Positions 8,290-16,445 of a DNA stretch of 64,000 nucleotides are shown one piece after another. Both the position numbers and the translations under genes were made by a program. The DNA comes from Pedobacter sp. R20-19 (lineage in GTDB: Bacteria > Bacteroidota > Bacteroidia > Sphingobacteriales > Sphingobacteriaceae). The DNA lies in contig NZ_JCKI01000009.1 of assembly GCF_000708265.2 (NCBI RefSeq), forward strand, positions 226,103 to 290,102. The letters run 5' to 3'. The notes below the pieces were generated by a model. It made no database searches, was not told the origin of the DNA, and saw only the letters and a program-made list of their open reading frames with translations. Position 1 is the first letter of the stretch, and the number at the start of each line of letters is the position of its first letter.

Positions 8290-8492
8290 ATCACTTCAAT
8301 TTTATCTTGTTCAAAAGTGATGATGTCGCCAACTCTAACTTTGTATCGTTTACGAAATTCCACTTCTCCATTACATTTTACTAATCCATCCATTACAGCC
8401 GCCTGAGCATCTCCGCCGGTGCCTACTAACCCTGTCGCTTTTAGCAACTGAATTAATGGAATAAATTCGCCTTCTAATTTGAATTGTATCAT
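8286..8492 (-). CDS. Small S4-domain RNA-binding protein (YbcJ-like)
   Basis: 68 residues, essentially one S4 domain: LIQLLKATGLVGTGGDAQAAVMDGLVKCNGEVEFRKRYKVRVGDIITF follows the S4 pattern of an alpha-helical RNA-binding face, then a beta hairpin. Resembles E. coli YbcJ and related stand-alone S4 proteins of unclear function. First gene of the S4-aroB-hydroxylase operon, with an ATGA overlap into aroB. A TATTTTTG box at 8507-8500 lies only about 8 bases before the ATG, suggesting a very short leader. Confidence 0.85.
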   Translation of the reverse strand: MIQFKLEGEFIPLIQLLKATGLVGTGGDAQAAVMDGLVKCNGEVEFRKRYKVRVGDIITFEQDKIEVI

Positions 8493-8499
8493 TTTGCTG

Positions 8500-8558
8500 C
8501 AAAAATACGATTATTTACAGGTTTTTAGTTTTAACAATGGATGCTTTTTATAATTTTG
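8500..8558. promoter_or_regulatory. Divergent promoter region between S4 gene and proline dehydrogenase
   Basis: Two -7-like boxes: TATTTTTG on the minus strand (8507-8500) toward the S4 gene, and TAATTTTG on the plus strand (8551-8558) toward proline dehydrogenase. Neither has a clear TTTG at the expected distance, so confidence is limited. Confidence 0.4.
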
Positions 8559-8587
8559 CATCCAACTGACTTATTACATAGCTAAAT

Positions 8588-9772
8588 ATGGATTTATCCC
8601 CCAATAAACAGCCTAATTTCGACAATACAGAGGTAGCATTCCGTCAAAAAACAAATGCTGAACTGAAAAAAGCTTTTTGGCTTTTCAAAATGATTGGCAG
8701 CAATTTTCTTACAAAAGTAGGGCCACCAATTACAAATTTCTTTTTAAATATAGGCTTGCCGGTTCAGGGTGCCATTAAAGCGACTATCTTTCAACAATTT
8801 TGTGGAGGTGAAACCATTGCAGAATGCGATCACGCCATTGCCCAGTTGGCTAAGGGTGGCGTGGGAACCATTTTGGATTACTCCGTTGAAGGAGAGGAAG
8901 AGGAAGTTGTTTTTGACGAAACCTGTCAGGAAATCATCAGAACCATTCTTCGTGCAGATGGCGACCCCAACGTTCCCATTACAGTTTTTAAGATTACTGG
9001 AATAGGTCGCTTTGCCTTATTAGAGAAATTAGATGCCAAAAAAGCATTATCTACTGAGGAGCAAGCTGAATTTAATAAAGTAAAATTGCGTTGTGAGATG
9101 ATCTGCAGAACGGCCTTTGAAAAGAGTGTTCCCATCATGATAGATGCCGAGGAAACCTGGATTCAGAATACAATTGATGAGCTGGCGTTAGATATGATGC
9201 GTAAATTTAATCAGGAGCGAATCATTGTTTATAATACTTATCAAATGTACCGTCATGATAAACTGGCGGATATGAAAGCGGATCATTTGATTGCAAAAGC
9301 CGCTGGTTTTATATTGGGTGTGAAAATGGTTCGTGGGGCATATATGGAGAAAGAGCGCAAACGTGCTGCAGAAATGGGTTATCCTTCACCTATTCAGCCT
9401 GATAAAGAATCATCTGATAAAGATTATAACTTATCGTTACGTTATTGCGTTGATCATATTGAAGATATTGCCATTGTTTGCGGGACGCATAATGAAGACA
9501 GTAGCCGCTTGCTCACTTATCTTTTAGAGGAGAAAAAGATAGCACATAACCATCCGCATGTTTACTTTGCACAACTATTAGGTATGAGCGATAATTTAAG
9601 TTTTAATCTTGCTGACGCTAATTATAATGTAGCTAAATATGTTCCTTATGGCCCTATTAAAGCAGTAATGCCTTATTTATTTAGAAGGGCTCAGGAAAAT
9701 ACCTCTGTTGCAGGCCAAACCGGGAGAGAATTAGGATTGATCGAAAGGGAATTGAAAAGAAGGAAGTTGTAG
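8588..9772 (+). CDS. Proline dehydrogenase (monofunctional)
   Basis: 394 residues, FAD-dependent oxidation of proline to pyrroline-5-carboxylate, feeding the membrane quinone pool. Barrel-fold motifs: DYSVEGEEEE near 97, IDAEETWIQNTIDELALD near 181, NTYQMYRHDKL near 218, KMVRGAYMEKERKRA near 244, CGTHNEDSSR near 300 and RRAQENTSVAGQTGREL near 366 (substrate- and FAD-binding tail). The P5C dehydrogenase domain of bifunctional PutA is absent, usual in Bacteroidota. Transcribed alone on the plus strand, ending in a strong hairpin. Confidence 0.94.
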   Translation: MDLSPNKQPNFDNTEVAFRQKTNAELKKAFWLFKMIGSNFLTKVGPPITNFFLNIGLPVQGAIKATIFQQFCGGETIAECDHAIAQLAKGGVGTILDYSVEGEEEEVVFDETCQEIIRTILRADGDPNVPITVFKITGIGRFALLEKLDAKKALSTEEQAEFNKVKLRCEMICRTAFEKSVPIMIDAEETWIQNTIDELALDMMRKFNQERIIVYNTYQMYRHDKLADMKADHLIAKAAGFILGVKMVRGAYMEKERKRAAEMGYPSPIQPDKESSDKDYNLSLRYCVDHIEDIAIVCGTHNEDSSRLLTYLLEEKKIAHNHPHVYFAQLLGMSDNLSFNLADANYNVAKYVPYGPIKAVMPYLFRRAQENTSVAGQTGRELGLIERELKRRKL

Positions 9773-9797
9773 TTTGCGAGTTCAGCAAGATATTTTG

Positions 9798-9836
9798 TAA
9801 CTCATCATGCTTGATTTATTTTAGCATGATGAGTTA
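9798..9836. terminator. Hairpin after proline dehydrogenase
   Basis: Perfect 14-bp inverted repeat (9798-9811 with 9823-9836) with an 11-base loop, between the convergent proline dehydrogenase and HAD genes. A T-rich loop but no long U-tract; probably a shared terminator. Confidence 0.7.
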
Positions 9837-9955
9837 TTAAGCCACTGAAGTGAATTGAGTTTGAAGGGTGTTCATTTATCACATTCGTCATGCAGAATTT
9901 ATTTCAGCATGTATTATGGTATTAACACTCTGAAATAAACTCAGGTTAACAACTG

Positions 9956-10594
9956 CTATATAATAATCCCGTTGGCTTTTAAAAACGAAGCTAATTTTGC
10001 AGGCTTCTCCGTCATGAGCAAAGTATTTAAGCCAACTTTTTTCGCTCCTGCTATGTGTTGCGGACTATCATCAATAAATAAGGTTTCTGCGGGATTAAGG
10101 TGATTATCCTTTAAAACCTGTTCGAATATATTGGTGTTCGGTTTACGCAATTTCATATGTTGAGAGAAATAGGCCTTCTCGAAATAGGCATCGTAATTAT
10201 TTAAATTAAAGGTGGTTTTTAAATAATTGATGATCCAATCGTAATGGATTTCATTGTTGTTGCTTAACAAAAATGTACGGTATTTCTCTTTAATCTGAAG
10301 TAACAGTTCATGATTTTCCTGATGTGTACCAATGAGCAAGCTGTTCCAGGCCTCATCAATTTGGACATCTGTAAGACCAGGTTTGTTTGCGGCTTTTCTA
10401 ATACCTTCACGAAAATCGGCAGGTGAAATTGCTCCTGTTTCAAAATCATCAAAAAGTTGATTATGAGCTTTATGAGCAAAAAAATCCTCAATATTGGTAA
10501 TGCCAAGCTTTTGAAATGATGCCTGGGCAATTTTAAAATCAATGTCGAAAATTACGTTTCCGTAATCAAAAATGATGTTTTTAATATTTTGCAT
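9956..10594 (-). CDS. HAD-IA family phosphatase
   Basis: 212 residues. Motif I IIFDYGNVIFDID at about 8-20 (nucleophile Asp), cap domain about 20-85, motif II LLSNNNEIH near 112, motif III Lys in LRKPNTNIFEQVL near 152 and motif IV LFIDDSPQHIAGAKKVGLN near 174. Overall similar to YihX-like sugar phosphate phosphatases; substrate unknown. The start is the ATG following a short A/T-rich leader. No operon partner. Confidence 0.9.
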   Translation of the reverse strand: MQNIKNIIFDYGNVIFDIDFKIAQASFQKLGITNIEDFFAHKAHNQLFDDFETGAISPADFREGIRKAANKPGLTDVQIDEAWNSLLIGTHQENHELLLQIKEKYRTFLLSNNNEIHYDWIINYLKTTFNLNNYDAYFEKAYFSQHMKLRKPNTNIFEQVLKDNHLNPAETLFIDDSPQHIAGAKKVGLNTLLMTEKPAKLASFLKANGIII

Positions 10595-10628
10595 AAGTGT
10601 TTAAACTTTTTGCAAATATCATCATTAA

Positions 10629-10672
10629 TTATTTGGCCCTCTAATTTTTAAGAAAATTAGAGGGCCAAATAA
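10629..10672 (-). terminator. Long perfect hairpin, terminator
   Basis: Perfect inverted repeat of about 20 bp (10629-10648 with 10653-10672) with a TAAG loop, 8 bases after the stop codon of the 60-residue gene on the minus strand. One of the strongest hairpins of the window. Confidence 0.85.
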
Positions 10673-10680
10673 AGATTAAT

Positions 10681-10863
10681 TTATTTAATCACTAAAACAG
10701 TTCCATCGTCTTTAATCTTATAATAGTATTGTGTTTCTTTTTTTCTATTAATTACCTCAATACTTTCAACTTCCCCTGTTTTACCTGTTTCATCTTTAAT
10801 GATATCACCTTGTTCAACCTCATTAAGTTGTTGCATAGAACTTCTCTTATTCACCTTTTTCAT
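10681..10863 (-). CDS. Small hypothetical protein (60 aa)
   Basis: 60 residues, charged, no signal peptide or membrane segment: begins MKKVNKRSSMQQLNEVEQGD and ends in TVLVIK. Pattern EVEQGDIIKDETGKTGEVESIE followed by alternating beta-strand residues suggests a small SH3-like beta barrel (KOW-type) but no family is recognised. A strong terminator follows its stop, which supports it being a real transcribed gene. Confidence 0.6.
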   Translation of the reverse strand: MKKVNKRSSMQQLNEVEQGDIIKDETGKTGEVESIEVINRKKETQYYYKIKDDGTVLVIK

Positions 10864-11422
10864 GATATGTTATTTAATGATGTTTAGACTAATTATAATT
10901 AACAAATCGTTTTCGTTAATAGTTTTAAATATTTGATTTTCTTTGGGTTATATTTTTATCAATCCAGTGAAGAAATTGATTTCATACCTCGTTGTTTTAA
11001 CCCTTCCATTTATTCAGCTCATTCATAGCAAAATAAAATTTATCTTTTATAGTAGTAAATACATAAAATAAATATTGATCTAGATGTATTAAAATTTTGT
11101 TTTTTATTGACTATTAGTAAGTGAAAAATTACAATAAGACAGTTTTTTGAAGTACTTGTGTGTGATAGTGATAAGTTATGTTCAACTTTGTGAAAGATTT
11201 TATTGGATAATTTGATGTGTATAATGGATTAGTTCTTTCGTATCACTTTATATTTTTATTAAAATATGATGGCTTTTGCGGAACGAGTTGAGGCAAATTT
11301 AAAACCAAAATACCCAACTGTTGTTCAAATTGTTTTCTTTAAATCAACACCAGCAAAATAATATGTAACCATACTGAAGGAAGTTAATCTAACCTGGAGA
11401 AAAGATAGCGCAATCAACTAAA
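10864..11422. other. Gene-free A/T-rich interval
   Basis: 559 bp of very A/T-rich sequence between the divergent 60-residue gene and the AraC gene. No reading frame with coding character, RNA gene or clear promoter was found. Confidence 0.6.
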
Positions 11423-12202
11423 ATGATAAAACTAGAACTTATTAAAGGACTCTTTAAAAGAGAAATTGCATTAGCAGCAACTCATCCTATGAGAATTTTG
11501 GTGATCAAAGATGGAAATGGCTTGCTTTGCATGAATTCGGGTGATTATAAAATAAAAGATGGCAGATTTTTCTTTATTCCCGAAGAGGGTTTAGTTAGAA
11601 TTGAAGGTGAAATCAATGAAGGCTATTGGTTAAATTTTAGTAGTTCACTATACTTCGAGTTTCTGCAGCAACATTTAGATCCTTTGGCTAAAAATCTTTT
11701 CCTCAACTTATCTTTTAAAGATCTGAGTGGCGATGCGCTTATAAAAGCTTTCAGTTTATTAATACAGTTAAAGAAAGAAATAGAAATAAAAAAAAATCCA
11801 CTTCTTTTATCTCAATGTCTCTCTTTATTTTTAGGCTTTACGGCTGGTTTTGATGGATATTTAACAGCCCTTACACAAGATGAATTACAGCAGATACTCA
11901 GGTTTAAGGCTATTTTGGAAAAGCACTACAAAAAAGAAAAGTCCATTCGGTTTTATGCTAATGAAATGGGAATTAGCCCTCGAAAATTAAATGCTTTTCT
12001 GGATCGTATTCTTGGAAAAAGTTTGTTTGTATTAATCAAAGATCGGGTGATGAGAGAAGCAGAACTGTTATTGCTTCACAGTGAATATTCAATAGATGAA
12101 ATTTCATCTATTTTGGGCTTTCCAAATGCAACGAATTTTAGCATCAACTTCAGACGGTATAAAGGTATTTCCGTATCACAGTTTAGCAATAATGAAGATT
12201 GA
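11423..12202 (+). CDS. AraC family transcriptional regulator
   Basis: 259 residues. N-terminal about 1-140 looks like a ligand-sensing cupin-type domain without a clear match. The C-terminal about 165-255 has two helix-turn-helix units: IRFYANEMGISPRKLNAFLDRILGKS and SIDEISSILGFPNATNFSINFRRYKGISVSQF, the usual AraC signature. It sits upstream of the trehalase gene on the same strand but 490 bp away. A role in controlling the neighbouring carbohydrate genes is possible but inferred from position only. Confidence 0.9.
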   Translation: MIKLELIKGLFKREIALAATHPMRILVIKDGNGLLCMNSGDYKIKDGRFFFIPEEGLVRIEGEINEGYWLNFSSSLYFEFLQQHLDPLAKNLFLNLSFKDLSGDALIKAFSLLIQLKKEIEIKKNPLLLSQCLSLFLGFTAGFDGYLTALTQDELQQILRFKAILEKHYKKEKSIRFYANEMGISPRKLNAFLDRILGKSLFVLIKDRVMREAELLLLHSEYSIDEISSILGFPNATNFSINFRRYKGISVSQFSNNED

Positions 12203-12340
12203 TGCTGCTGTTAAAGGAACGCTGATCGCTTAGATTTTGTCCCTTCTCGATAACAGGTTTTCCTGACCTCACCACAACATTTGCTGGGCGCCTGACGCGT
12301 AAGGCTTTGCTTACTATTACCTACTACCAGCAGCATCAAT
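12198..12340. repeat. 143-bp element bounded by 13-bp inverted repeats
   Basis: ATTGATGCTGCTG at 12198-12210 and its exact reverse complement at 12328-12340 flank about 117 bp that are more G/C-rich than the surroundings and contain further short stems (for example GTAAG/CTTAC around 12299-12314). The left arm includes the AraC stop codon. It could be a structured 3' RNA end or a small non-autonomous mobile remnant; no target duplication is evident. Confidence 0.5.
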
Positions 12341-12693
12341 TTTTCAGCAGCTAAATTAAAAAAACTTAGGAGTAATTTACAAGATATTCTAATCTAGTTT
12401 TTTAAATGTTAACAATTTTTTTTTGATGTGTAATAACCAGTTAAAAATGTTTGAGTTTAAATGCGCTCACAGTAATAAAAATAAGTTTCCTTAAAAAGGA
12501 ATGTGTATTTTTAAAGTAATTTAAGGATATGTAAAAGGCAAATCCATAAGTTACCATTTCATTATTAATAATAATTGACGGCAGGATTTGGATTTACTAA
12601 GATGTTGACTGATATTTTAAACCTGTTAGCCCCAGTCACCAGGATACCGATTCATATCTTATCCGTCAAAATTTAATCTGTATAAATTTCAAT
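12341..12693. other. Gene-free interval upstream of trehalase
   Basis: About 350 bp with long A and T runs. No coding frame and no consensus promoter was recognised; it presumably holds the trehalase promoter. Confidence 0.5.
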
Positions 12694-14247
12694 ATGAAAA
12701 AAACTATTATTTACTTCTTCCTTTTTATTTCTAACGCGTTATTTGCGCAACATCAAAAATCACCTCGATTAATTTATCCGGGTTTGTTTGAAGATGTACA
12801 ATTATCCAAAGTGTATGCAGATGGAAAATCTTTTGCAGATGCAGTGCCGAAAGCAGATCCTGCTTCGATTATGAAGGCTTATCTGAATCAAAAAAACAGT
12901 CAGGATTTTAACCTTAAGAATTTTGTTGATTCGAATTTTAATTTACCTGAAAGCCATACTGCTTTGTATCAATCAGATGTTAAAGCTGGAATTGAAAAAC
13001 ACCTGGATACTTTATGGTCTGTTTTACAACGAAATCCGGATACTGCTACCACTTTTCAATCTTCCTTACTTCCTTTACCAAAACCCTATCTTGTTCCGGG
13101 AGGGCGATTCAGAGAGGTTTATTATTGGGATTCTTACTTTACCATGCTGGGGCTAAAAGAAGCAGGCAAAACAAAACTGATGAAAGATATGGTGGATAAC
13201 TTTGCTTACCTGATCAATACCTATGGTTTTATTCCCAATGGAAACCGGAGTTATTATCTTACCCGTTCGCAGCCTCCCTTTTTTGCAGCAATGGTTCAGT
13301 TGCTTGTAAAGAATAACCCGGATGTTAAGCTGAGTGAATACAAAGATGCTTTGGAAAAGGAATACCAATTCTGGATGAAAGGTGGAGACCAGCTGAAACC
13401 AGGTAAAGCTGTTAATCATGTGGTTAAGCTGAGTGATGGTACTGTTTTAAACCGGTATTATGATGCTGGTGATCAGCCAAGAGAAGAATCTTACCGTGAA
13501 GATTATGAAGCAGCAAGGTTAACGAAACAAAACCCAGCTACCTTTTTAAGAAATGTGCGTTCCGCTGCCGAATCAGGCTGGGATTTTAGCAGCCGCTGGT
13601 TTGCCGATGGCTTAAGCTTTAGTCAGATTATCACGACTGATCTTTTACCAGTAGATTTAAATACATTGATGTACAATTTGGAATGCACTATTGCAGCCGC
13701 AAATAAAGAGGCTGGAGATACCAAAAAATCTATTTTGTTTTCTTCAAAGGCCGATAAACGTAAGGCGGCTATATTGAAATATTTCTGGAATGGACAGCAG
13801 AACTTTTTTACCGATTATAACTGGAAAAATAAAAGTTTCTCTAAACAATTAACTCTGGCTGCATCTTTTCCACTTTATTTTAAACTGGCTACTCAAGTTC
13901 AGGCCAAAGCTGTATCTGAAAAATTAGAGAAAAACTTTTTAAAATCAGGTGGGTTAATCACCACATTAACCACAACCAAACAGCAATGGGATGCGCCAAA
14001 CGCCTGGGCACCTTTACAATGGGTGAGTATAGCAGGATTACATCAATATGGTTATGATAAATTAGCAGATACGATAGCCAATAGATGGGTTAAGCTGAAT
14101 ATAGCTGTTTTTAAGGATACAGGTAAGATGATGGAAAAATATAATGTGGTTGAAACCAATAGTAAGGGTGGAGGAGGAGGTGAATATCCATTACAGGACG
14201 GTTTTGGGTGGACCAATGGGGTGTTACTTAAACTTCTGAAAAAATAA
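12694..14247 (+). CDS. treA: Exported alpha,alpha-trehalase (GH37)
   Basis: 517 residues with a signal peptide (MKKTIIYFFLFISNALFAQ), so periplasmic. It hydrolyses trehalose to two glucose. GH37 signature one PGGRFREVYYWDSYF near 131, then QWDAPNAWAPLQW near 431. The expected catalytic acid is the Asp of ESGWDFSSRWF (about 296), the base the Glu of GGGGEYPLQDGFGWTNGV (about 496). Length is close to E. coli TreA. Convergent with the GH65 gene, separated by a shared hairpin. With the GH65, SusD, SusC and LacI genes it suggests a locus for trehalose or a related alpha-glucoside. Confidence 0.94.
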   Translation: MKKTIIYFFLFISNALFAQHQKSPRLIYPGLFEDVQLSKVYADGKSFADAVPKADPASIMKAYLNQKNSQDFNLKNFVDSNFNLPESHTALYQSDVKAGIEKHLDTLWSVLQRNPDTATTFQSSLLPLPKPYLVPGGRFREVYYWDSYFTMLGLKEAGKTKLMKDMVDNFAYLINTYGFIPNGNRSYYLTRSQPPFFAAMVQLLVKNNPDVKLSEYKDALEKEYQFWMKGGDQLKPGKAVNHVVKLSDGTVLNRYYDAGDQPREESYREDYEAARLTKQNPATFLRNVRSAAESGWDFSSRWFADGLSFSQIITTDLLPVDLNTLMYNLECTIAAANKEAGDTKKSILFSSKADKRKAAILKYFWNGQQNFFTDYNWKNKSFSKQLTLAASFPLYFKLATQVQAKAVSEKLEKNFLKSGGLITTLTTTKQQWDAPNAWAPLQWVSIAGLHQYGYDKLADTIANRWVKLNIAVFKDTGKMMEKYNVVETNSKGGGGGEYPLQDGFGWTNGVLLKLLKK

Positions 14248-14256
14248 GACAATTAA

Positions 14257-14299
14257 AATCAGAATTATTATTCCTGGCTCCAGGATAATAATTCTGATT
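14257..14299. terminator. Bidirectional terminator between trehalase and GH65 genes
   Basis: Near-perfect inverted repeat, about 20 bp per arm with one bulged T (14257-14277 with 14280-14299), located between two convergent stop codons 57 bp apart. Confidence 0.8.
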
Positions 14300-14304
14300 A
14301 TCGT

Positions 14305-16344
14305 TTAATTTTTATTTAATACAGTAAATGTTTTTCCTTCCATTCCAACACCAGTGATCTTCAGAGATTTCCAATGTTCAGGAAGATTGCTCGGTACTTG
14401 GATAATTCCTTTGTCAGTGATATCAAGGCCACCGAATCCCATTAATATGCTTTGCAACACACCGCCTGCTCCGGTAGCAAAATAAGGATTAGTACCACCT
14501 TTTGTTTCTGCAATTACCCTAAATGGTGGATTCAGGTTTGGTAAATAAGACTCTTTAAAGTACTTATATGCCTGATCCGGATGACCCAATCTTGCATATA
14601 ACAGTGTGAATATGGCATGGGTCATTGCAGGTGTGCCTTCATCAGGAATTCTGGTTTGATAATAAGCCAAATCTTTTTCAATCTGATTTTTATCAGTAAT
14701 GGCTTTTAGTGGATAAGCCAATAAGTTCACATCAGCCTGTTTAATGCCTTCACCTTTATAAGTTGCATGTTCTTTAGTCACACCATCTGCAAGTTTGAGA
14801 ATGGGAATATTTTTTTCTACCAGTTCCCAATCTTTATTTTGAGGCAAACCTAGAAGGGCTGCCGCAGCATTGGCATTTTTTAAATTAAGTTTAGCTGCTG
14901 CATTTGTAAAAGCATTATTATCTACATTTTCAGCCCATTCATCTGCGGCGACTACATTTTTAATGTCAAAATGATTGGTGCCGTTTCGTTCTACACGGCT
15001 TGCCCAAAAGTCTGCAGTTTCTGAAAGGATTGGCCAGCCTTTTTCTTTTAGCCAGGTTTTATCCTGCGTTACGCTGTAATAATTCCAGGCTGCAAGTGCA
15101 ACATCTGCAGAGATGTGGTGTTCAAATGGTCCGCTTAATGCCCAAACCGGTGTTTCCTCCACACCCGTATCAGCACTTTCCCAAGGGTACATGGCACCTT
15201 TATAACCATGTGCAAAGGCATTTCGCCTGGCGGCCTCCAAACGGTTAAACCTGTATTCGATCAATGATTTAGCAATATCTGGATGTAGCACCAATAGTGC
15301 CGGAAACATCCAGATGTCAGTATCCCAAAATACATGGCCGTTATAGCCTAAACCGGATAGTCCCATTGGTGAAAGTGAATATGATGTGCCTGCACGTGAA
15401 AAGGAGGTAAGGTGATAAAGCATGCTGTGGATATCCTGTTGTGCCTGTTTATCTCCATCAATAATAATATCAGATTTCCATAAGTCATCCCAGGCTTTAT
15501 TATGGAATTTAATCAAACGTTCTTTTCCTTCCAGTTTAGCAAAAATACTCATTCGCTCAGCCTCATTCAAAGGGTCTGCATGTTGAGCAGAACTAATGGT
15601 GCTTCCAACTACTGCATAAGTATAGGTTTGGCCAGCTTTTAATGCTTTGCTAAACTTCATTAAATGGCTGTTATTATCCCACATTTCATGAATAATTTTT
15701 GGTTCGCTACCATGTTGTTCCGTAAACATAAAACTGTTTGAGGCACAGAGCTGCAATTTTCCAGTCGGGCTTTTAGCTGTTGAAGTAAGTAAACTCAGCG
15801 TAACATGTGGCCTGTCTATTTCGTTATAATAATTTTCTACATCGCGAAGGGCATCAGGTGTTTCCATTACGCTTGCCGCTGTAAGCTTTAAATCTTCTTT
15901 TGCAGTAATGGTTACATCCATTAAAACAGTGTAAGGCAATTGCCTTAGTGCATAATAGGTGTATGTAATGTCAGCCTTTTTTCCATACTGCAGTTGGGTG
16001 GTAAAAGTGGCATGTTTCATATCCAGCTGTTGCTGCATGTTTTGGGTATTCTGGGCATCAAGCCTTGATCCATCAACCTCCAGATACATGTTAAGCAGGT
16101 TAAAGCCATTTAAAAAATTACTAACTCGGCCACGACCATAAGTATCGTATGCACCAGCTAAAACAACATTTTTAACTTTGAAGGGTTCTGGGGAAGATAC
16201 TATGCCAATCATACCATTGGCTACTGTTACACCATAATAATTTCCCGGTTCAACTTTTTCTGATTTTAAGATCCAGGGATCTTGTGCCATAGTGTGTATA
16301 TGCAGGCAGACCAAAAGCGATATGAAGTTGATTATTTTCATCAT
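14305..16344 (-). CDS. Exported glycoside hydrolase family 65 protein
   Basis: 679 residues, signal peptide ending LHIHTMAQ. Order: N-terminal beta-sandwich (about 20-270), (alpha/alpha)6 barrel (about 290-630) with HVFWDTDIWMFPALLVLHP near 335 and the GH65 YPWESADTGVEETPVW near 387-402, which carries the conserved general acid Glu. The C-terminal IAETKGGTNPYFATGAGG region near 610 is where hydrolases of this family carry a second acidic residue. Many GH65 members are cytosolic phosphorylases. Export here and the absence of a beta-phosphoglucomutase neighbour favour a hydrolase of kojibiose, trehalose or a related glucoside, which is inference. It follows susD after a strong hairpin. Confidence 0.88.
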   Translation of the reverse strand: MMKIINFISLLVCLHIHTMAQDPWILKSEKVEPGNYYGVTVANGMIGIVSSPEPFKVKNVVLAGAYDTYGRGRVSNFLNGFNLLNMYLEVDGSRLDAQNTQNMQQQLDMKHATFTTQLQYGKKADITYTYYALRQLPYTVLMDVTITAKEDLKLTAASVMETPDALRDVENYYNEIDRPHVTLSLLTSTAKSPTGKLQLCASNSFMFTEQHGSEPKIIHEMWDNNSHLMKFSKALKAGQTYTYAVVGSTISSAQHADPLNEAERMSIFAKLEGKERLIKFHNKAWDDLWKSDIIIDGDKQAQQDIHSMLYHLTSFSRAGTSYSLSPMGLSGLGYNGHVFWDTDIWMFPALLVLHPDIAKSLIEYRFNRLEAARRNAFAHGYKGAMYPWESADTGVEETPVWALSGPFEHHISADVALAAWNYYSVTQDKTWLKEKGWPILSETADFWASRVERNGTNHFDIKNVVAADEWAENVDNNAFTNAAAKLNLKNANAAAALLGLPQNKDWELVEKNIPILKLADGVTKEHATYKGEGIKQADVNLLAYPLKAITDKNQIEKDLAYYQTRIPDEGTPAMTHAIFTLLYARLGHPDQAYKYFKESYLPNLNPPFRVIAETKGGTNPYFATGAGGVLQSILMGFGGLDITDKGIIQVPSNLPEHWKSLKITGVGMEGKTFTVLNKN

Positions 16345-16375
16345 TTAAGACTTAACTTAATAGTTGTAAAATGAA

Positions 16376-16426
16376 AAGGCTGAACCAAAATGATTAATGA
16401 TGTATTAATTATTTTGGTTCAGCCTT
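16376..16426 (-). repeat. Hairpin between susD and GH65 genes
   Basis: Perfect 16-bp arms (16376-16391 and 16411-16426), with the intervening sequence able to extend pairing partly. It lies in the 101-bp gap of an otherwise collinear susC-susD-GH65 set. It may be a partial terminator or RNase-protecting stem lowering GH65 or stabilising susCD mRNA. Confidence 0.75.
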
Positions 16427-16445
16427 AGGTTAAAGGTTAATGAGT

